A stretch of DNA of 64,000 nucleotides, from assembly GCF_051622035.1 (NCBI RefSeq), contig NC_135362.1:24017001-24081000 (forward strand), read 5' to 3'. The position numbers and the translations under genes are program-made. Origin of the DNA: Arctopsyche grandis. Lineage: Eukaryota > Arthropoda > Insecta > Trichoptera > Hydropsychidae. Under the pieces are notes generated by a model, which saw nothing but the letters and a program-made list of their open reading frames with translations, had not been told where the DNA came from and did not search any database. This document shows positions 10,430 through 25,704 of the stretch, one piece after another; position 1 is the first letter of the stretch, and every line of letters starts with the position of its first letter.

Positions 10430-13400
10430 ATGCGAACCACCGTGCAGTTTCAAGAAAGCGGGAAACGAGTAAGCCCGTCGGTCAACTCAACAACCGGCGG
10501 GCCTCACAACTCTCGTCTCTTCGTTCGAGACCAGAGAACCGGGATGAGCTTTCTCATCGACACAGGTGCCGACGTCTCCGTTCTCCCCGCCCCCCCAGAG
10601 AACCGCAATCGACCCGCGCAATTGGAACTTCGTGCCGCCAATGGATCGCGAATCGCCACATACGGAACACAAGAGATGGTGGTGAACATCGGTCTCCGAC
10701 GCCAATATCCATGGTCGTTCATCGTGGCGGCAGTTCCACGAGCGATAATCGGAGCTGACTTCCTCGCCAAGTACGGCATCATCGTCGACTTGAAAAGGCG
10801 CCGACTGACCGATGCACAGACAACGCAGTCACGCCAAGTCGGCATCGAAACGGGTCATTCACTAGGGTTGCGGGTCGTATCTCGCCCCACAGAGTATGAG
10901 GAGCTGTTGGCTCAGTTCGACGATATCACTCGCCCCGAAAAGTCGACCACCACCAAGAAGCACTCGGTGACACACCACATCGAAACCCGAGGGCCACCAA
11001 CAGTTGCCAAACCCAGAAGGCTAGCTCCGGACAAACTAAAAATTGCCAAAGCAGAGTTCGCCCAGATGCAGAGAGACGGGACATGCCGGCCATCCAGCAG
11101 CAGTTGGGCCAGCCCACTCCATCTGGTGCAGAAAAAAACTGGCGAGTGGCGCCCATGCGGAGACTTCAGGCAGTTGAACGCATGCACGGTACCAGACAGG
11201 TACCCAATCCCAAACATGGCGGACTTTAATCATAATCTGATGAACACCTGTTTATACTCGGTTATAGAACTGGTGAAGGCGTTCCACCAGATTCCAGTGG
11301 AGCCACGAGACGTCATAAAAACTGCGATAACCACACCATTCGGCCTATTCGAATTCCCGTGCATGACGTTTGGCCTAAGGAACGCAGCGCAAACATTTCA
11401 ACGATTCATGGACGAAGTTCTCAGAGGGCTGGATTTCTGTTTTATTTACATCGACGACATACTCGTGGCATCACAGAATCCAGCCCAGCACAAAGACCAC
11501 TTGAGGCAAGTCTTCGGAAGACTCCAGGCTTATGGAGTAAGAATTAATGCCAACAAATGCGAGCTGGGCAAACCAGAGGTGAAATTCCTGGGCCATCAGA
11601 TTACGAAGAATGGAATTAAACCATCTCCGGAGAAGGTAGAAGCCATCAGAAGCTACCCCAAACCTCGGACAGTCCAGGACCTCAGGAGGTTCTTAGCCAT
11701 GGTCAACTTTTATTGGAAGTTCATTCCCCACGCGACGGAGAACCAAAGGCTGATGAACGACCTCCTGAAAAATTCGAAGAAAAACGACAAAACCCCGGTA
11801 GCTTGGACTTCCCTCACTGATGAAGCATTCCAAAAAACCAAGACCCAGCTGGCAGACGCTACATTGCTGGTACACCCGGACCCGGAAGCGCCACTCTCAA
11901 TCGCAGTCGATGCTTCAGATAGCACTGTCGGAGCAGTACTCCAACAACGCCAAGACGGCGTCTGGAAGCCACTCGCCTTTTACTCAAAAAAGTTGACAGA
12001 CGCCCAAACCAAGTACAGCACGTACGACAGGGAGCTAACCGCCATATTCCAGGGCATCAAACATTTTAAAGTAATGCTCGAAGGCCGCAAGTTTGTGGTA
12101 TTTACCGACCATAAGCCACTGCAGTTTATTTTCAAAAAGAAAGCCGACCAAGGTACCATGCGTCAAATTCGGCAGGCTTACTTCATCAGCCAGTTCACCA
12201 CGGATATACAGCACGTGGCTGGAGAAGAGAACGTAGTGGCAGATGCCTTGTCTCGCCTGGAGGCGATCGCCTGTCCCAATAGCATCAATTACGAAGAACT
12301 GGCAAAAGCTCAGCTCGACGACGCCAACCTAGAGAAGCTGAGGAAGAACACCGCAAGCGGCTTACAGTGGCGCAGGATACCTGAACCGGAGAGCAATATG
12401 GAGATCTGGTGCGATATATCAACGGGCAGACCTCGCCCTTACATCCCAGAACGCTTCAGGCGTCAAGTATTCGACGGAATACACGGATTGGCCCATCCAG
12501 GAACCCGCGCATCAGTCGACATGGTACGGAGAAGGTTTATATGGCCCAGTATTTCAAAAGACGTTAGGCATTGGGCAAAAACGTGCATTACATGCCAACG
12601 CACTAAAGTCAGCCGTCACACTCGGGCAGGGATCACCGAGTACGACCTGCCGAGCGACCGTTTCGCATTTGTCCATATGGACATAGTGGGGCCACTCCCG
12701 CTGTCGCAAGGGTTCTCATATTGCCTAACCGTAATAGACCGTTTCACCCGTTGGCCGGAAGCAATACCAATCGCCGACATACGGGCAGAGACAGTCGGCA
12801 AAGCCTTCTACGGAGGCTGGATCGCCAGATTCGGAGTCCCCCAGGAAGTCAAAACCGATCAAGGGCGCCAATTCGAATCGGAGTTATTCGCCGAGCTGAC
12901 GAAAATCCTAGGCACCCGGCGACAAAGAACCACACCGTATAGACCTCAAGCCAACGGGATGATTGAGAGATGGCACCGTTCATTGAAATCCGCTATCATG
13001 GCTCAGGCAACCGACAATTGGGTCGATGCGCTCCCGACAACACTACTGGGACTCCGAGCGGCACTGAAGGAAGACGTTAAGGCCTCGGCAGCAGAGATGG
13101 TGTACGGGACACCCCTGGTGTTACCGGGAGAGATGTTCTCCACAAATAGGGCAATAACCGAACACCAATTCGTGAATAGAATCCGCCGGCAAATGGAAGA
13201 ACTTCGACCGTCCCCGGTAAAAAGGCACGGGACAGAAAGGACCTTCGTACCGCAAAAGCTGCAGTCGTGCACGCACATATTCCTGCGCCACGACGCAGCA
13301 CGAACAGGTTTCCAACCCCCCTACCAAGGACCTTTCGAAGTTGTAAAAAGAAACGGCAACATTTGGACTATCAGGAAGAAGGGAAAGGAAGTGAACGTGG

Positions 13401-13582
13401 CAATGGACCGAGTTAAGCCAGCATACTTAGAACTGGCGCTATCACCTGGACCACCCCCGACCTCGTCGGAGCAATCACCATCACCTCCAGAGCAATCTCT
13501 GCCACCGTCAGTACCAATGCCTACATCATCGACGACCCGCACTGGAAGAACCACGCAAATTCCTGCTCGATTTAGGGACTAG
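10430..13582 (+). CDS. Pol region of gypsy element
   Basis: A 1050-residue frame with domains in the usual Ty3/gypsy order. Aspartic protease comes first (FLIDTGADVSVLP, about residues 39-51). Reverse transcriptase follows (PCGDFRQLN and the YIDDILVA active-site motif near residue 340), then RNase H (IAVDASDSTVGAVLQQ). Integrase has an HHCC zinc-binding region (HGLAHPGTRAS, CITCQR) and a DDE core beginning HMDIVGPLPL. A Pro/Ser-rich tail ends it. Base composition is clearly richer in GC than the host DNA around it. It is expressed in a different frame from Gag, as is common in the family. Confidence 0.9.
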   Translation: MRTTVQFQESGKRVSPSVNSTTGGPHNSRLFVRDQRTGMSFLIDTGADVSVLPAPPENRNRPAQLELRAANGSRIATYGTQEMVVNIGLRRQYPWSFIVAAVPRAIIGADFLAKYGIIVDLKRRRLTDAQTTQSRQVGIETGHSLGLRVVSRPTEYEELLAQFDDITRPEKSTTTKKHSVTHHIETRGPPTVAKPRRLAPDKLKIAKAEFAQMQRDGTCRPSSSSWASPLHLVQKKTGEWRPCGDFRQLNACTVPDRYPIPNMADFNHNLMNTCLYSVIELVKAFHQIPVEPRDVIKTAITTPFGLFEFPCMTFGLRNAAQTFQRFMDEVLRGLDFCFIYIDDILVASQNPAQHKDHLRQVFGRLQAYGVRINANKCELGKPEVKFLGHQITKNGIKPSPEKVEAIRSYPKPRTVQDLRRFLAMVNFYWKFIPHATENQRLMNDLLKNSKKNDKTPVAWTSLTDEAFQKTKTQLADATLLVHPDPEAPLSIAVDASDSTVGAVLQQRQDGVWKPLAFYSKKLTDAQTKYSTYDRELTAIFQGIKHFKVMLEGRKFVVFTDHKPLQFIFKKKADQGTMRQIRQAYFISQFTTDIQHVAGEENVVADALSRLEAIACPNSINYEELAKAQLDDANLEKLRKNTASGLQWRRIPEPESNMEIWCDISTGRPRPYIPERFRRQVFDGIHGLAHPGTRASVDMVRRRFIWPSISKDVRHWAKTCITCQRTKVSRHTRAGITEYDLPSDRFAFVHMDIVGPLPLSQGFSYCLTVIDRFTRWPEAIPIADIRAETVGKAFYGGWIARFGVPQEVKTDQGRQFESELFAELTKILGTRRQRTTPYRPQANGMIERWHRSLKSAIMAQATDNWVDALPTTLLGLRAALKEDVKASAAEMVYGTPLVLPGEMFSTNRAITEHQFVNRIRRQMEELRPSPVKRHGTERTFVPQKLQSCTHIFLRHDAARTGFQPPYQGPFEVVKRNGNIWTIRKKGKEVNVAMDRVKPAYLELALSPGPPPTSSEQSPSPPEQSLPPSVPMPTSSTTRTGRTTQIPARFRD

Positions 13583-14035
13583 CAATTAAGCACTCGCATA
13601 TGTAGTAGTATCTACCCCAATTATGATGACATGTTAGCTTCTCATGAAATGCCCACAGCCACACGGAAGTTTCAGGAATGCATTTCTACCTAGAATAATC
13701 AGTTATTCAAATATTGTTATAGTTTAATGCTTTAATTGCAATAGCCTTAGATGATTGTGTTCTTGTCTATCTATGTATTCCGATTTTTTTCCTTACCATA
13801 TGTAATGGGTATATTATTATTTTTGTGTGCCTAGCATGGAGTCGCTGCTATTAGATCTCATTCCGTGTGTACATTAGACTGTCAGTCTTTATAACTAATG
13901 GTGGCTGTTATGAATTGTACGATCCTCCACATACGCTGTAGCTCCGGGAAGCGAAATTCCAAAACTTTTATTCCTTACTTATTTTTTACTTTATTTACTT
14001 TTATTCTATGTTTACCTTTCCGTGGAAAGTATGGG

Positions 14036-14180
14036 TATTCGATTTACTTATGTTGTACTGATGTGTATTTTAGTTTACTTATGCTGTACTGATGTGTATT
14101 TTAGTTTACTTATGTTGTACTGATGTGTATTCGATTTACTTATGTTGTACTGATGTGTATTTTAGTTTACTTATGTGTGT
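14036..14180 (+). repeat. 30-31-base tandem repeat
   Basis: About four and a half copies of a unit containing TTACTTATGTTGTACTGATG, lying in the non-coding region between Pol and the 3' LTR of the gypsy element. Confidence 0.8.
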
Positions 14181-14357
14181 ACATTCGTGGTCCACATGCA
14201 TTTTTTTTGATATACTTGTATGATACCAAGAGAAAGGACACGAGAGAGGTCGGAAGTAACTGTAATATTATTTTGCTTCTGTAACTGTAAGACATTATTT
14301 CGTCTGTAACGCTGGGGTACCAGCTAAGTGGTATCGCCAAGGCTAAGGGGGGAGTAT

Positions 14358-14558
14358 TGTGGCAACCCCAAAGGCTGGCCGTAAACGGAGGTGTTTTCGC
14401 CCCGAGGGCGGTCAGCGCGCGACGGGAAGCTATCTCTTCCCTTCGGACCTCGCAACCGACAACACCTCTCTCGTCTCCCACACTCGCTGTACCTGAACCA
14501 ATAAACATTGTTTCCCGAAGCCGAACACCGCGTTTCAATCAATCGCCTGCTCTCCATA
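14358..14558 (+). repeat. 3' LTR of gypsy element
   Basis: About 99 percent identical to the 5' LTR at 9243-9443, and preceded by the purine-rich tract AAGGGGGGAGTA. Confidence 0.85.
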
Positions 14559-15252
14559 ATACAATAACCATTGTAAGAATTGAACAAAAATAAACGATCC
14601 TCGTACAAACTACACAACATGTGTTTCGTTAGGCCGGTATACGGTTGGCCATCAGTCATAAAATAGTCAGCTAACATGTGTTTATAGGAACTCATCAAAT
14701 GAACGCATAGACATTCTTGCTTAGTTGAAAAATGTTCGTGGGTACTTTCTTAAATCTTCATAAAATATATTAAACATTCCCTTTATTATCTGTTTTTGCA
14801 ACAAAGGTGCACCCAATATTCTGCTTTTTTCCTCTTTAAAACTAGCAATGCTAATATTACAATTTCTTCAACGTTCATTCCTCACAAATGTGCTAGCAGT
14901 AGGCCTACTGCCGAACTCGAATCGCTTGAGCGGGTCGTCCATCGTCCAGTTGTCACATCGCCCGTTCGTCGCGGTATCGAGATATCGCATCGTCCGCTCC
15001 AACCTATCGCCCAGTTGACCCGGTCCCTGCTGACATGTCACTTTTGACGTTTAGGCGGAGACATCGTGTGTGAGCGAGAATGTTTGCATTTAACTAATGT
15101 TATTCTTGCTTTGATACAAATCATTATTTCAAACAAAATACGTAATTGTACATAGAACAAATGTAACAACGCTCATGTGAATTTCAAGTTTTAATAACAT
15201 ATTTATTTTAGGTTATAGTAAATAAGTCTGAATAGCAATCTATATATACACA

Positions 15253-15513
15253 ATGGAAGCATATACAAAAAATTACATAGCACCGTCTTCTCTCAACGGA
15301 CAACAAATATCGGATGATTTAAAGGAAATATTTTCTTCGGTCAGTAGCTATCAACCAAACGCATCTAGAGAAACCTATGATTCATTTCTTTACCAGCACG
15401 ATCAACTCAAAGAATATTCTGATAAAATACAAACACTCGACGCATCATTGACCAATTTGAACGAAGAGCTGTCTCGCAAGACTTCAGAAATGAAAGAAAA
15501 AGTTCAATATTAA
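15253..15513 (+). CDS. Small coiled-coil protein, unrecognised
   Basis: A single-exon frame of 86 residues starting MEAYTKNYIAPSS. From about residue 45 it is strongly heptad-like and charged (DQLKEYSDKIQTLDASL, ELSRKTSEMKEKV), indicating a coiled coil, with no signal peptide or membrane segment. An AATAAA polyadenylation signal lies 75 bases after the stop (15588-15593). A GC-richer stretch at 14890-15060 upstream could be the promoter, and TTTATTTTAG at 15206-15214 could be the acceptor of a 5' untranslated intron. Small coiled-coil subunits of trafficking or spindle complexes look like this, but I cannot name it. Confidence 0.55.
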   Translation: MEAYTKNYIAPSSLNGQQISDDLKEIFSSVSSYQPNASRETYDSFLYQHDQLKEYSDKIQTLDASLTNLNEELSRKTSEMKEKVQY

Positions 15514-15587
15514 CAAGTCATTACAATTCTTAAACATTCATATTTATTTTACAATTCAAAATGTCTACATGTAATAATTTCAATATT

Positions 15588-15593
15588 AATAAA
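15588..15593 (+). terminator. Polyadenylation signal
   Basis: AATAAA, 75 bases after the stop codon of the small coiled-coil gene. Confidence 0.5.
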
Positions 15594-15599
15594 TTATAA

Positions 15600-16370
15600 T
15601 TTTTTCTAAAGCGTCTCGTTTCTTGTAGAGGTTAACCTGTCCTCAACTTGCTTGTTATTTCTAACACCCTTGGTTTCGTTAATGATTGACCATTTATAAA
15701 CTATTAGCTTGTCACTTCTGCAACTCATTCATTTCCCTTTCCCTTTCTCATATGTACTTTCTAATAGAATCCATAAGCAATCCGTAGAAGGTTGAACTAA
15801 CATGGGAGAGCAAGAAAAATAAATACCAGAGAGATCAACTGACACTACTATTGTGTACAAAAATCTTCCCATTCACACAACACTAGTATCAGAAGTGGGA
15901 TCAGAGATGGCTGGAGTAACAAAGACCGAATTTGACAAGGTTACATGGTGCTCACAATCTGTCAGCGCATTCTTCAATACTTGATGTGGTACAGGGTGGA
16001 AGAGACAATCTGGAAAGACTGGTTGTATTCGTCAGTGTGGAGGAAAGAGGGAGAGGCTAATTCTTGTTATGCTGTACTCATCAAATTCAAGCATAGCCAT
16101 GGCTTTTCTGTAACACGTATCATTACATAATTTATGAGAGGCACAAACATATGGATGACGATCAAGTTATTGAATCAAGATCCTTTTGGAGATATCTCTC
16201 TTCCTCATTTTTCCCTTCACGCTAGTAACCACAATGGATCTTTTTTCAAGCTTTTCCTAACTCTTTTGTCACGTGTCTGAAGAACTTTACGTTTGCAAAG
16301 AGGGGAAAATCTCACATATATCAAGTATATTACATAATATCACAACATAATCAGAGTTAATGCGCAAGCA
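15600..16370. other. Intergenic, no gene seen
   Basis: No convincing coding frame or repeat boundary. The stretch 15840-16100 is less AT-rich and may be a decayed element, but I could not match it to a family. Confidence 0.35.
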
Positions 16371-16377
16371 AGAAACG

Positions 16378-19870
<3,493 letters not shown>

Positions 19871-19874
19871 AACA

Positions 19875-19995
19875 CTTTACCGTTTACCATGCACCCTTTT
19901 TTTATCTTAAGATTTTTCGATTTTCGATCTTTGCCTTCCGATATTTACGTTTTCGGGCGTTTCACATTCGGGCCCGTGAGGTAGACCCCTATTGA
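19875..19995 (-). repeat. CGAAAG-rich interspersed repeat
   Basis: Inverse copy of 8290-8415, from ACCGTTTACCATGCACCC to GGGCCCGTGAGGTAGACC. Confidence 0.6.
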
Positions 19996-20044
19996 CAAGA
20001 CATCAATGACAGTACAAGCTATAGGTTCGAATGATTACTGGTCA

Positions 20045-20195
20045 CAAAGTCACTAAAATCTCTATAACGGAATATCTGGCAGCGGAAAAGTCCATCATAC
20101 TAACAATAACTATCATACTAACGAGAACTTGAGTGCCAAATATTGTGTATTCGCGATTTTCATGGCAAAAATTGTCTTTGTGACCACCAAGCTGT
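20045..20195. repeat. Palindromic MITE-like repeat
   Basis: Contains GTCACTAAAATCTC and, further on, GAGTGCCAAATATTG and CGCGATTTTCATGGC, matching the dispersed palindromic family best preserved at 60309-60503. Confidence 0.5.
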
Positions 20196-20763
20196 ATGGT
20201 GAATAATATGTGTATAAAAAAAGTATATATCAAAAGCAAGTTTGTATTCCTCATACAACTGTTGTACAATGCATTGACAAAAACAGATGTAAATATCTTA
20301 AAATCTTAAATGGCACTTGATCTTTTTTATTTCCGATATTCAATTATACATAGACACGGCGATTTGTTTGCAAATTGAGACTAATACTTGTAGTATGAAA
20401 ATGAGTTAGTGTGAAATAACATTCTGATCCCGATGATGCATATTTTATTTTAAAAAGAAACAAAAATATAATATTTTGCCGACAGTACAATTTGATCAAC
20501 AGAGCATACCTATTTATTTCATATGAAATTGTAATGTGAGTGAACACAATATGCTGAATATGTAAATATGTATGTATGTGTATGTATATGTATGTATGAA
20601 ACAATTACCTTTAAATTTAAAAATCATAGAAAAGTCAATTATCTAGATTTAGAATACGACATTGAGAAATTTGTGCTAGGTACCTAGGATACGAAGCTCG
20701 ATGCCACATGCTCGATGTAAGTAAATTATACGCGATGAGAGGTGAAGACATAATTATACAGAA

Positions 20764-20936
20764 CTAGCGGTATTACCCGGCTTCGCTCGGTACTTCGCTC
20801 GGGGGGTGGAGCCCTAGGGCTTCGCCCTCGACGCCTACGCCCTCGGGAACTTCGAATCACGTCACGGATTTCTACGAACGAAGAATACATACATTCATAC
20901 ATATATACAAAGTCTCTTTCCAAATTATATATTAGA
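20764..20936 (-). mobile_element. Non-autonomous Helitron, family A
   Basis: On the minus strand it starts TCTAATATATAATTTGG, with the family's CTTTGTAT block, and ends GCGAAGCCGGGTAA...CTAG. TC start and CTAG end without target duplication fit a Helitron. This copy has a GC-rich internal stretch resembling 8870-9050. Confidence 0.6.
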
Positions 20937-21265
20937 TGGTACATAAACTATTTTATGGATTGCGTGAGGGCAATAGACAAAATTTAAAATTTATGAAAAA
21001 GATTCTTATGATATCTTAAATAATTTGTTTGTACAATTAACAATCTGATTTATTTAAATAAGACATTCTCAAAATATACAACAAAGTCAAAGTTGGCTTT
21101 GGTACCAACTCTGATGTGCTGCGAACTGAAAGCATGCAGCGCAGGATCAGGATCAATGAACAGCGGTCGTAAAAGGGTCAAAAATTGTGATGTCATTAGC
21201 ATAAGGATGATAAACGTAATATAAAGAAGATTTAAAAAATAGAATGTTATTATTAAGGAATTCAT

Positions 21266-21607
21266 TTAACGGCGATTATTTCCCCATATAGTCCTACATC
21301 TACCACCTGCATCAGGTTTTTGGTTAATTGAGCATTGTACTGGAACTGACAAGAAGGTTGGACGTATTTTTACCCACATTCCACATTTCCCATTTGGTTG
21401 TGGAATTTCTCCTTCTTTACATTCAATATCTACCTTTACAAATGTAAGAAAAGGAGATGAAAGTTCTCTACACATTCCAATTTCTATCCTTTCCGTGTTT
21501 GGGGGACACGATAGAGGTTTAAAAATTGGGGGGCCAAGATGGGCGCTCGAAATGACATCAATTCCAATAAGTAATAAAAATATCAACAGTGCGCACGTTT
21601 TATTCAT
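21266..21607 (-). CDS. Small secreted six-cysteine protein 1
   Basis: A 113-residue frame beginning MNKTCALLIFLLLIGIDV, a clear signal peptide cut near SSA/HLG. The mature part has six cysteines (SCPPN, MCREL, ECKEG, KCGMW, QCSIN, RCRTI) and ends in a CSINQKPDAGGRC block followed by RTIWG. The acceptor CATTTCAG lies 9 bases before the ATG. A short untranslated first exon ends at 21736 with donor GTATGTAC, and TATAAAATC lies at 21807-21799. Its paralogue at 27023-27349 shares this layout and the C-P...G-x-C...WG ending. A secreted peptide stabilised by disulphides is inferred; no function is claimed. Confidence 0.75.
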   Translation of the reverse strand: MNKTCALLIFLLLIGIDVISSAHLGPPIFKPLSCPPNTERIEIGMCRELSSPFLTFVKVDIECKEGEIPQPNGKCGMWVKIRPTFLSVPVQCSINQKPDAGGRCRTIWGNNRR

Positions 21608-21798
21608 TTTTTGTCCCTGAAATGAAGTATGTAATATTATATAATTATTTAAAATAACATAAATCATATAATGATCAATAAATAAAATAAATTCTCGTCA
21701 ATAATGTTATTAACGAGTTTTAATTTCGTACATACCTGCACACTAAATTCTCTTTTGGTGATATAACAATAACTGAATCTCCATTGAAATTATCGTTT

Positions 21799-21807
21799 GA
21801 TTTTATA
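21799..21807 (-). promoter_or_regulatory. TATA box of secreted protein 1
   Basis: TATAAAATC on the minus strand, about 60 bases before the donor of the untranslated first exon. Confidence 0.4.
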
Positions 21808-22163
21808 TTTTCAACGTAAAAATGCAAATTTATTCAGCGCCGGCGGTAGACTTTAATTATCACAGGCAAAATATGTTTTCCCGAAGAATAAAAATTTTAA
21901 CATAAACTTAACTTAAATTAATTCATATTCATTACAATATAAATAAATGAAAACAAAAGAATGTTTAGTAAATATTGACAAAGATAATGTTGTTTTTAAA
22001 TTAAGCACTGCAGGCAACTTCATTTTTAAAATTGAAGCAAGTTTGATATAAAATGCTATTATAAAAAATTCGGATGTGATCAACCCTCGACTTTATCTAT
22101 ATATTTGAGGAATATAAGAAGTATATAAAACAAAATTTGATAATGAAACATATATGTACATAT

Positions 22164-22605
22164 TTTATTTATTATTTTATTTTATTTTATTTTACATATA
22201 TACCAGAAAGGCCTTACAGGTACATCCCAATGCGCCTTCCTGGCCAATTACAAATACAAATGCAGCATTTTTATTATAAGTCGTTGAATTGCGAGACACT
22301 GAAAAAACTCGCAAATTAACGAGACATCTATGAATTGTACATAAATTTTTATTGTACATCAATCAAATTTCAAATAGTGGTGACATAGTAGGTAGGAAGG
22401 ATTTTTAGCCAATTTTTTTTCCGGGAATCGTTTCAACAATGAAATCAGAGAAAATTGGCAAACTCAGATAGGAAACGATCAACCTGGAGTCACAAATCCA
22501 GGTCTGACCAACAGCATACTCTGAAAAATTCATTTTAATTCAGGGATTGAACCCGGCACCTTCTTGACGGTAAGCAGAAGCTTAACGTCCGAGCTATGCT
22601 GCTGG
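22164..22605 (-). mobile_element. tRNA-derived SINE, copy 2 (best head)
   Basis: On the minus strand the head has an A-box-like TAGCTCGGACG and a B box GGTTCAATCCC at tRNA spacing. The shared body follows, then the hairpin GGAAGGCGCATT...AGGCCTTTC and a TAAAA-repeat tail. This is the clearest evidence that the family is RNA-polymerase-III derived. Confidence 0.8.
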
Positions 22606-22879
22606 CTGTATATGTATATGTACAAGTATTCGAAATTTTTGTAGCCACGATTGTCGTGCAATCGCAATCTGCGCAATAATCCGTTTACCCGTTCACAATG
22701 AGAGCATTTTCGATACAAATTGAGCGTAAATGTAAGGAAACTTACACAAGACAAAATTTCTACTTCCGGTTGTTCTATTGTGTTCAATTTTTTTTATTAC
22801 TTAACATCAATATAAATATTATAAAGATATAATATCAACAAGATATGAAGAATTTAAAAGGTCAAAATAAAATATTGTT

Positions 22880-23420
22880 TTAAAAAAATTACCACTTTCG
22901 GTTTACGAATTCTAAACAAAACCTTATCAACTCTAGGGTACATACATACATAGTATACATATAAAATACAAATGTAAATTTTCAGTTTGATACGTGTAGT
23001 GGTGTGGACAAAATCATGTGGTCACAACATTTTTGAATTTTTTAAGTGGAAAAAATACCACTTCCGGTTGATAAAATTCGATGACTTTTTTTTATTTTCA
23101 TTACATTGATACAAGCAATATACTTGAATTTCCTCGTGAAGAGCACACATATTATCTTATCACAGCACAAGAGCACACATCAACTTATCGATACCTAGTA
23201 TTGATAAGCATTTCAACAACCGTTACCGAGTTTCAGTTCGATAGGACTAACGGTGTACAAAAAATTTTCAAAATACACAGACACATACACATTTTTTTTT
23301 CAAGATCATGAAAACGTGATCTGTTACCGATTCCGAATTCGAATCAGTAAAAATCTTGAGTTCACATTTTCGCATGATCACAAACCTTCATCTATTATTA
23401 CTACGTATGTACACACATAG
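22880..23420 (+). mobile_element. RTE-like LINE untranslated fragment
   Basis: Non-coding words typical of RTE-type 3' regions are present: TACCACTTCCGGTTG, AGTTTCAGTTCGATAGG, GATTCCGAATTCGAATCAG and TTTTCGCATGATCAC. Part of it recurs inverted at 28125-28254. Assignment rests on memory of the family, not on a coding region. Confidence 0.45.
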
Positions 23421-23982
23421 TTAAAGTAAAAATTTCCAGGAATGCGCTGCGGGGAAATATAAATAAACCTTTTTTTCGATTTTTTATAAATTGAAAATTG
23501 CACCCAAGATAAAATTGTTTCTACCAAATTGGCATGGTTTCCACATACATTTTAAAATATTTTATATTTATTTATGAATTTTTGAAAATGAGTACCTTAG
23601 GTGAAATTATTTTCGATACTACACTTTCTTCACTCATATGGCACCATCATATTTAATCCATAAATGATTCAGCGATATTTTAACTATTTGAGTGCTGACA
23701 TCTTTTCTGTTGAAAGCCCGTCACGCTGAAAATTTCGCCAACATTTCCAACTAGAATTATTTAGAAATCTTAATTAGATAAAAATCTTAATAGAATTATT
23801 TAAAATAGTGTGGCCAGAACACTATCCCAATAAACATGTTTCAATCGAAAATACTCAGTATAAAATAGTATTAACAGTGCGAAAAAATCCCAAGTGAAAA
23901 TACTTACTTTTGACTTTTGATTTGAACTGGACGACTACTTAGAGAGATTTGAAAGCTGAAAAGTACTACAAATGAAAGATAA

Positions 23983-24590
<608 letters not shown>

Positions 24591-25429
24591 CCAGACTCTA
24601 AATCAACAAAGTCATTAAGTGCTTTATTTATTCATATTTTTATGTTTATATTATATTATCATTTTATATTTACAAATAATTACTAAATAAATAATCTGTT
24701 TTAATAACATTTTTTTAAATTTTTTCTATTAGGAATTACCCTATCTAAAAAATAAGCTGAGCGTTCCGTTAAAATTTCCGGGTTTGTGAAGTGTTCCATT
24801 GCATAAAAAGTTTGGGAAACACTGCTCTACATAGACCCATCTCAACCGCCCCTGATATTTGGCGCCATAGGCAAACGCCTGATCTGCCTGTACGTAACGC
24901 CGACTCTGAATTCCATATATAATATGTTCTTACATATACAATATTCTTGACAATGTAAACTTAAACTTTGACTTTTGAACAAATTTACAATGCAACCAGT
25001 TTTTTGTTCTAAAAATATTTTGAAATTATAATGGTTCAAAAAAATTGTTGGCAATGACGTAAGAAATTATTAAGTATTTGAATTGTCCTTGTGAAATTAT
25101 TAATATTGACATGGTTCGCGTTTCCACTTGCATTGACCTGATCTCACATCATTGACTTTTTTCTGTTCCCTAGAATGAAAAGTAAACATTTTGAAAATGT
25201 TGAATAAAATAAACAAAAAAAAAGACGAAATGACTAAAGGGCATAAGCTTGAGAAGCACCATAACAAGTAATTATATCACTTACTGGCGGCTTTTACCCG
25301 GCGTTGCTCGGAACTATGTATGTGGACTGATTACATGTTGTATAGTATTTATAAACGGCAAACACATTTCAAATTATTCAATTTTTTTTTTTAAATTATA
25401 ATTAGAGGATTTTTTTTTTGTATTTTTAA

Positions 25430-25530
25430 CTAGCTGAACCCGGCATGCGTTGCAATGCCAGAATAAGGTATGCAATTCCCGTTCCCGCTTCAAATGATGG
25501 TTGGAACTCAACAACGTCTCTTCAACGCCG
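25430..25530 (-). mobile_element. Helitron family B, 3' end
   Basis: On the minus strand it ends with GGCATTGCAACGCATGCC, then GGGTTCAGCTAG, the same terminus as the copies at 30460-30817 and 53795-54106. Only the end is recognisable. Confidence 0.55.
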
Positions 25531-25704
25531 TGTCGTCATAAATCAACTGGTAACGTGGATATTTTTTTCTGAGATTCAAACAATGGTCTGGAATATATTT
25601 TTCCGACATATTAATAATTTTCCTAGGTTCAAGAAAACCGAAATAGTTTTTCACTACCTGCATTTATGGCCCCCTATCCCCCCGCTACATTGTAGTTACG
25701 CCAC

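Larger units (their letters stand above)
9243..14558 (+). mobile_element. Ty3/gypsy LTR element, CsRn1-like, young
   Basis: Two LTRs of about 201 bases bracket a 5.3 kb element. The 4-base target duplication ATAC lies at 9239-9242 and 14559-14562. A primer-binding site (TGGTGACCCC, fits the 3' end of tRNA-Trp) follows the 5' LTR and a purine tract precedes the 3' LTR. Gag-like and Pol frames follow in order. The tRNA-Trp primer and Gag style point to the CsRn1 lineage of Metaviridae. The LTRs differ by about 1 percent, so insertion is recent. The copy looks nearly whole, with perhaps one break. Confidence 0.85.
9040..14645 (+). mobile_element. LTR of a second family, split by gypsy insertion
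   Basis: Bases from about 9040-9242 and 14559-14645 together correspond to the uninterrupted segment at about 38345-38787. They carry a TATA-type motif (GTATATAAAGC, about 9150) and an AATAAA-type motif near 14590. This looks like a solo LTR of another family, a fossil, into which the complete gypsy element inserted. Outer boundaries are approximate. Confidence 0.5.

Noticed and set aside
12100-13600. Minus-strand frames within the gypsy Pol
   Set aside because: Shadow frames of a GC-rich coding region.
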